Positions 7,036-9,153 of a stretch of 9,153 bases of DNA are shown here, in pieces. The notes beneath the pieces are model-generated. The model had not been told where the DNA came from. It did not search any database and saw only the letters and a list, made by a program, of their open reading frames with translations. Made by a program: the position numbers and the translations under genes. Positions within the stretch are counted from its first letter, which is position 1. Each line of letters opens with the position of its first letter. This DNA is from Flavobacteriales bacterium (GTDB taxonomy: Bacteria; Bacteroidota; Bacteroidia; Flavobacteriales; Weeksellaceae): positions 1-9,153 of the forward strand of contig CAAGLV010000215.1 in the NCBI GenBank assembly GCA_900770875.1, written 5' to 3'.

Positions 7036-8064
7036 TTAATCTTTCTTGTAATTTACAACTGCCTCAATAAATGCTTGCGCATTTTCTACTGGTACATTTG
7101 GTAAAATACCATGACCTAAATTTGCAATATATTTTGTTGTTCCAAATCCGTCGATCATGTCTTTAACCATTGATTGTATTTTTTCTGGTGGAGATAATAA
7201 ACGAGCCGGATCGAAGTTTCCTTGTAATGTTTTTTTGTTTCCTGTAAATTGACGCGCTAACTGTGGCGTAATTGTCCAATCTACTCCTAAACCTGATGCT
7301 TTAGAATCGGCCATTTTCTCTAACGCAAACCAACATCCTTTAGCAAATACAGTAACCGGAACTACTTTTGATAATTCGTCTACAATTCTTTCGATGTATT
7401 TCCAAGAGAATTCATCGTAATCTGTTGGTGATAACATTCCTCCCCAAGAATCGAAAATCTGAATCACGTTTGCTCCGTGCTCAACTTTCTTTAATAAATA
7501 ATCAATCGTAGTTTGTGTAATCTTTTCTAACAACATGTGTGCTGCGATTGGATTTTGGAAACAGAATGATTTTGCTTTATCAAACGATTTAGAACCTTGT
7601 CCTTCTACGGCATAACATAAGATTGTCCAAGGAGAACCAGCAAATCCAATTAATGGAATATTGTTATCTAATTCTTTCTTTGTTAAATCCATTGCCGCAT
7701 AAACGTATCCTAATTCTTCCTCAACATCAACAACCGGAATATTTTCTACATCTTGTAATGTACGAATCGGATTTTCTAACCAAGGACCAACACCTGGTTT
7801 CATCTCAAAATTCATTCCCATTGCTTGAGGAACAACTAAAATATCTGAGAAAATAATTGCAGCATCTAAAGGAAAACGACGAATTGGCTGAACAGTAATT
7901 TCTGCTGCTAATTCGGGAGTTTGACAACGTGTAAAGAAATCATACTTATCTCTTAAAGCAATAAATTCTGGTAAATAACGTCCGGCCTGACGCATCATCC
8001 ATACTGGTGGACGTTGTAATTCTTCTCCTTTTAATGCTCTTAAAAGCAAATCATTTTTTATCAT
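7036..8064 (-). CDS. hemE: Uroporphyrinogen decarboxylase
   Basis: Decarboxylates the four acetate side chains of uroporphyrinogen III to give coproporphyrinogen III; a cytoplasmic step of haem synthesis. The 342-residue length is normal. The first signature, RPPVWMMRQAGRYLPE, is at 18-33, with the substrate-binding R25, Q26 and R29. The catalytic aspartate is D74 in IFSDIL. GFAGSPWTILCYAVEG (140-155) supplies Y151. IQIFDSWGG (201-209) is the second family signature. H318 in NLGHGI is the C-terminal active-site histidine. All expected residues are present. The ATG at 8064 overlaps the end of hemD by 14 bases, and MIKNDLLLRAL is the usual start, so translational coupling with hemD is likely. 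It is the last gene of the operon before the palindromic terminator. Confidence 0.97.
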   Translation of the reverse strand: MIKNDLLLRALKGEELQRPPVWMMRQAGRYLPEFIALRDKYDFFTRCQTPELAAEITVQPIRRFPLDAAIIFSDILVVPQAMGMNFEMKPGVGPWLENPIRTLQDVENIPVVDVEEELGYVYAAMDLTKKELDNNIPLIGFAGSPWTILCYAVEGQGSKSFDKAKSFCFQNPIAAHMLLEKITQTTIDYLLKKVEHGANVIQIFDSWGGMLSPTDYDEFSWKYIERIVDELSKVVPVTVFAKGCWFALEKMADSKASGLGVDWTITPQLARQFTGNKKTLQGNFDPARLLSPPEKIQSMVKDMIDGFGTTKYIANLGHGILPNVPVENAQAFIEAVVNYKKD

Positions 8065-8728
8065 TTATGCTATCTTTTATCTGGTTAACAACCATCTCTA
8101 CCAATGGAATTTTTGCGGTGATGATGGTATGATTTTTATATACTTCTTCGACTGTTTTAGTCGTTGTTTTTCCGACAGTAAAAATAACTGATTCTGACGG
8201 AATTTGATTGTTTTTAACAAAGGTTTGAAACGATAATGGACTAAAGAAAACATAAGCATCAAAAACTTGATTCATTTTATTTTCTATCGGTTGAGATTTA
8301 TACGTGATAATTTCGTTTAAATGATATCCATTTTTTGATAAAACATCTACTAATAAATCTCGTCGGGTATTTCCACAAAAGAAATTTATCTCTTTATCTA
8401 TATTTTGTTTTAAAATTTCATCTGCTAAATCTTGTGCATAATCTGTTTCTAAAACAACTTTAAAACCTAAGTTTTTTAATTTTTGTGCTGTCTTTTTACC
8501 AACAACATAAAAATTGCCATCTAAATTTAAACCTTTAATGGCTTTTACAGAATTCTGACTTGTTATAATATATTGCTTACTTTTTTGATTCAGTTGAGAA
8601 ATGATCTCGTCTTGATTCGTTAAAGAAATTTGTAAAGAAGATATGGTATCAATTAATATATCAGAACCTAATTGTTCCGTTAACCAATCTTTATCAATTT
8701 CTTTGGTAAACAATACACTTTTAATCAT
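8051..8728 (-). CDS. hemD: Uroporphyrinogen-III synthase
   Basis: Closes and inverts ring D of hydroxymethylbilane to make uroporphyrinogen III. HemD is a poorly conserved family and the call leans partly on position between hemC and hemE. The family landmarks are nonetheless visible in the 225 residues: ITSQNSVKAI (about 55-64), FYVVGKKTAQKL (about 73-84), FFCGNTRRDLL (about 116-126), AYVFFSPLSFQTF (about 158-170) and FTVGKTTTKTV (about 183-193). These alternate between the two Rossmann-like lobes as expected. Its ATG shares one base with the hemC stop (TAATG), and its end overlaps hemE by 14 bases, so the three genes should be translated in a coupled way. No signal peptide; cytoplasmic. The sequence is Lys/Asn-rich like its neighbours, with no sign of transfer. 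Confidence 0.93.
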   Translation of the reverse strand: MIKSVLFTKEIDKDWLTEQLGSDILIDTISSLQISLTNQDEIISQLNQKSKQYIITSQNSVKAIKGLNLDGNFYVVGKKTAQKLKNLGFKVVLETDYAQDLADEILKQNIDKEINFFCGNTRRDLLVDVLSKNGYHLNEIITYKSQPIENKMNQVFDAYVFFSPLSFQTFVKNNQIPSESVIFTVGKTTTKTVEEVYKNHTIITAKIPLVEMVVNQIKDSINDKK

Positions 8729-9153
8729 TAACGTTGTCCGATTTCTTCTTTAATTTTTGCGATCATCTCTCCTGCTCCTTGCGCGATTAACGCTTCAGCA
8801 AATTCGCGACCTTTATTTTGATATTCTTCTTTCGAGAATTCTTTTTCGATGGTTAACATTTCTTGTCCATCGATCGATAAAACTGCTCCTTTAAATGAAT
8901 ATGTATTTTCTGATTTTGGCTCAACTAAAGCGCCAATTGGTGCTGTACAACCTCCTTCTAAAACATTTAAGAATTGACGTTCTACTGTTGCATAAACTTC
9001 GCACTCTTCGTCGTTTAAACTTGGCATTTCAAACCCTTGTTTTGCAACAATTCCTAAAATACCTTGAGAAGGTGCTGCCACCATCCAATCGATAATTTTG
9101 TAGTGAAGACCTTTTGCTTTTAATTCTTCTAAAATTTCCGAACGATCTAATCC
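8728..9153 (-). CDS. hemC: Hydroxymethylbilane synthase (porphobilinogen deaminase), C-terminal part
   Basis: Joins four porphobilinogen units into hydroxymethylbilane. The frame is open to the window edge, so this is the last 141 residues of a protein of about 300; the beginning lies beyond base 9153. The fragment starts GLDRSEILEELKAKG and continues with AAPSQGILGIVAKQG, the usual post-active-site segment. It then has the family's ERQFLNVLEGGCTAPIGA motif. The cysteine there (codon 8949-8947) is the one that covalently holds the dipyrromethane cofactor. The remaining domain 3 ends in KIKEEIGQR. The internal ATG at 9084 is not the start, since the coding similarity runs straight through it. 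It is first in the visible hemC-hemD-hemE operon; the promoter is outside the window. Confidence 0.96.
   Translation of the reverse strand, partial: GLDRSEILEELKAKGLHYKIIDWMVAAPSQGILGIVAKQGFEMPSLNDEECEVYATVERQFLNVLEGGCTAPIGALVEPKSENTYSFKGAVLSIDGQEMLTIEKEFSKEEYQNKGREFAEALIAQGAGEMIAKIKEEIGQR

Noticed and set aside
7623..7856. 77-codon open frame on the plus strand inside hemE
   Set aside because: Shadow of the highly conserved hemE coding sequence.
9082..9084. ATG as the start of a short 118-residue protein
   Set aside because: Conserved hemC sequence continues upstream to the window edge, so this is an internal methionine.
8895..9095. 66-codon open frame on the plus strand inside hemC
   Set aside because: Antisense to the cofactor-cysteine region of hemC; leucine-rich shadow without a promoter.
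1..9153. A new defence, mobile or biosynthetic system
   Set aside because: All intact genes but the T9SS cargo and the DUF2798 protein have well-known roles. There are no transposases, integrases, repeat arrays or effector-immunity pairs, so no novel system can be claimed from this window.

Overview
The window looks like chromosome of a member of the Flavobacteriia (Bacteroidota). The supporting signs are very low G+C, A/T-rich codon use, a type IX secretion (T9SS) sorting domain at the end of one protein, two lipoprotein-type enzymes typical of the phylum (an M3 peptidase and a superoxide dismutase), and a promoter matching the Bacteroidota TTG-N20-TAnnTTTG pattern upstream of yebC. The genus cannot be assigned from sequence alone.

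Layout from left to right. Bases 1-516 hold the 3' part of an unrecognised gene whose reading frame seems broken near the left edge. Bases 643-2748 (+) encode a lipoprotein M3 zinc metallopeptidase of the Dcp type. It converges on a small four-helix DUF2798-type membrane protein (2808-3299, -), and a strong hairpin lies between them. A 218-base divergent spacer carries the yebC promoter. The YebC/TACO1-family gene (3518-4252, +) converges on a secreted T9SS cargo protein with propeller-like repeats (4306-6015, -), again with a hairpin terminator between them. Upstream of that gene on the same strand lie a lipoprotein Fe/Mn superoxide dismutase (6103-6894, -) and then the haem operon hemC-hemD-hemE (right to left, 9153 to 7036, -). 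hemC is cut by the window edge.

hemC, hemD and hemE encode three consecutive steps from porphobilinogen to coproporphyrinogen III. They overlap or abut, so they are very probably one transcript, closed by a perfect 24-base palindromic terminator. sodA and the T9SS gene are separated from the operon and from each other by hairpins, so each is probably its own unit. The rest is ordinary housekeeping and envelope content. I found no RNA genes, CRISPR array, insertion sequence, prophage or defence system, and no convincing undescribed system. The points most worth a second look are the broken frame at the left edge, the repeat architecture of the T9SS cargo, the paired hairpins sharing an A-run at 6046-6096, and the exported Mn-type superoxide dismutase.
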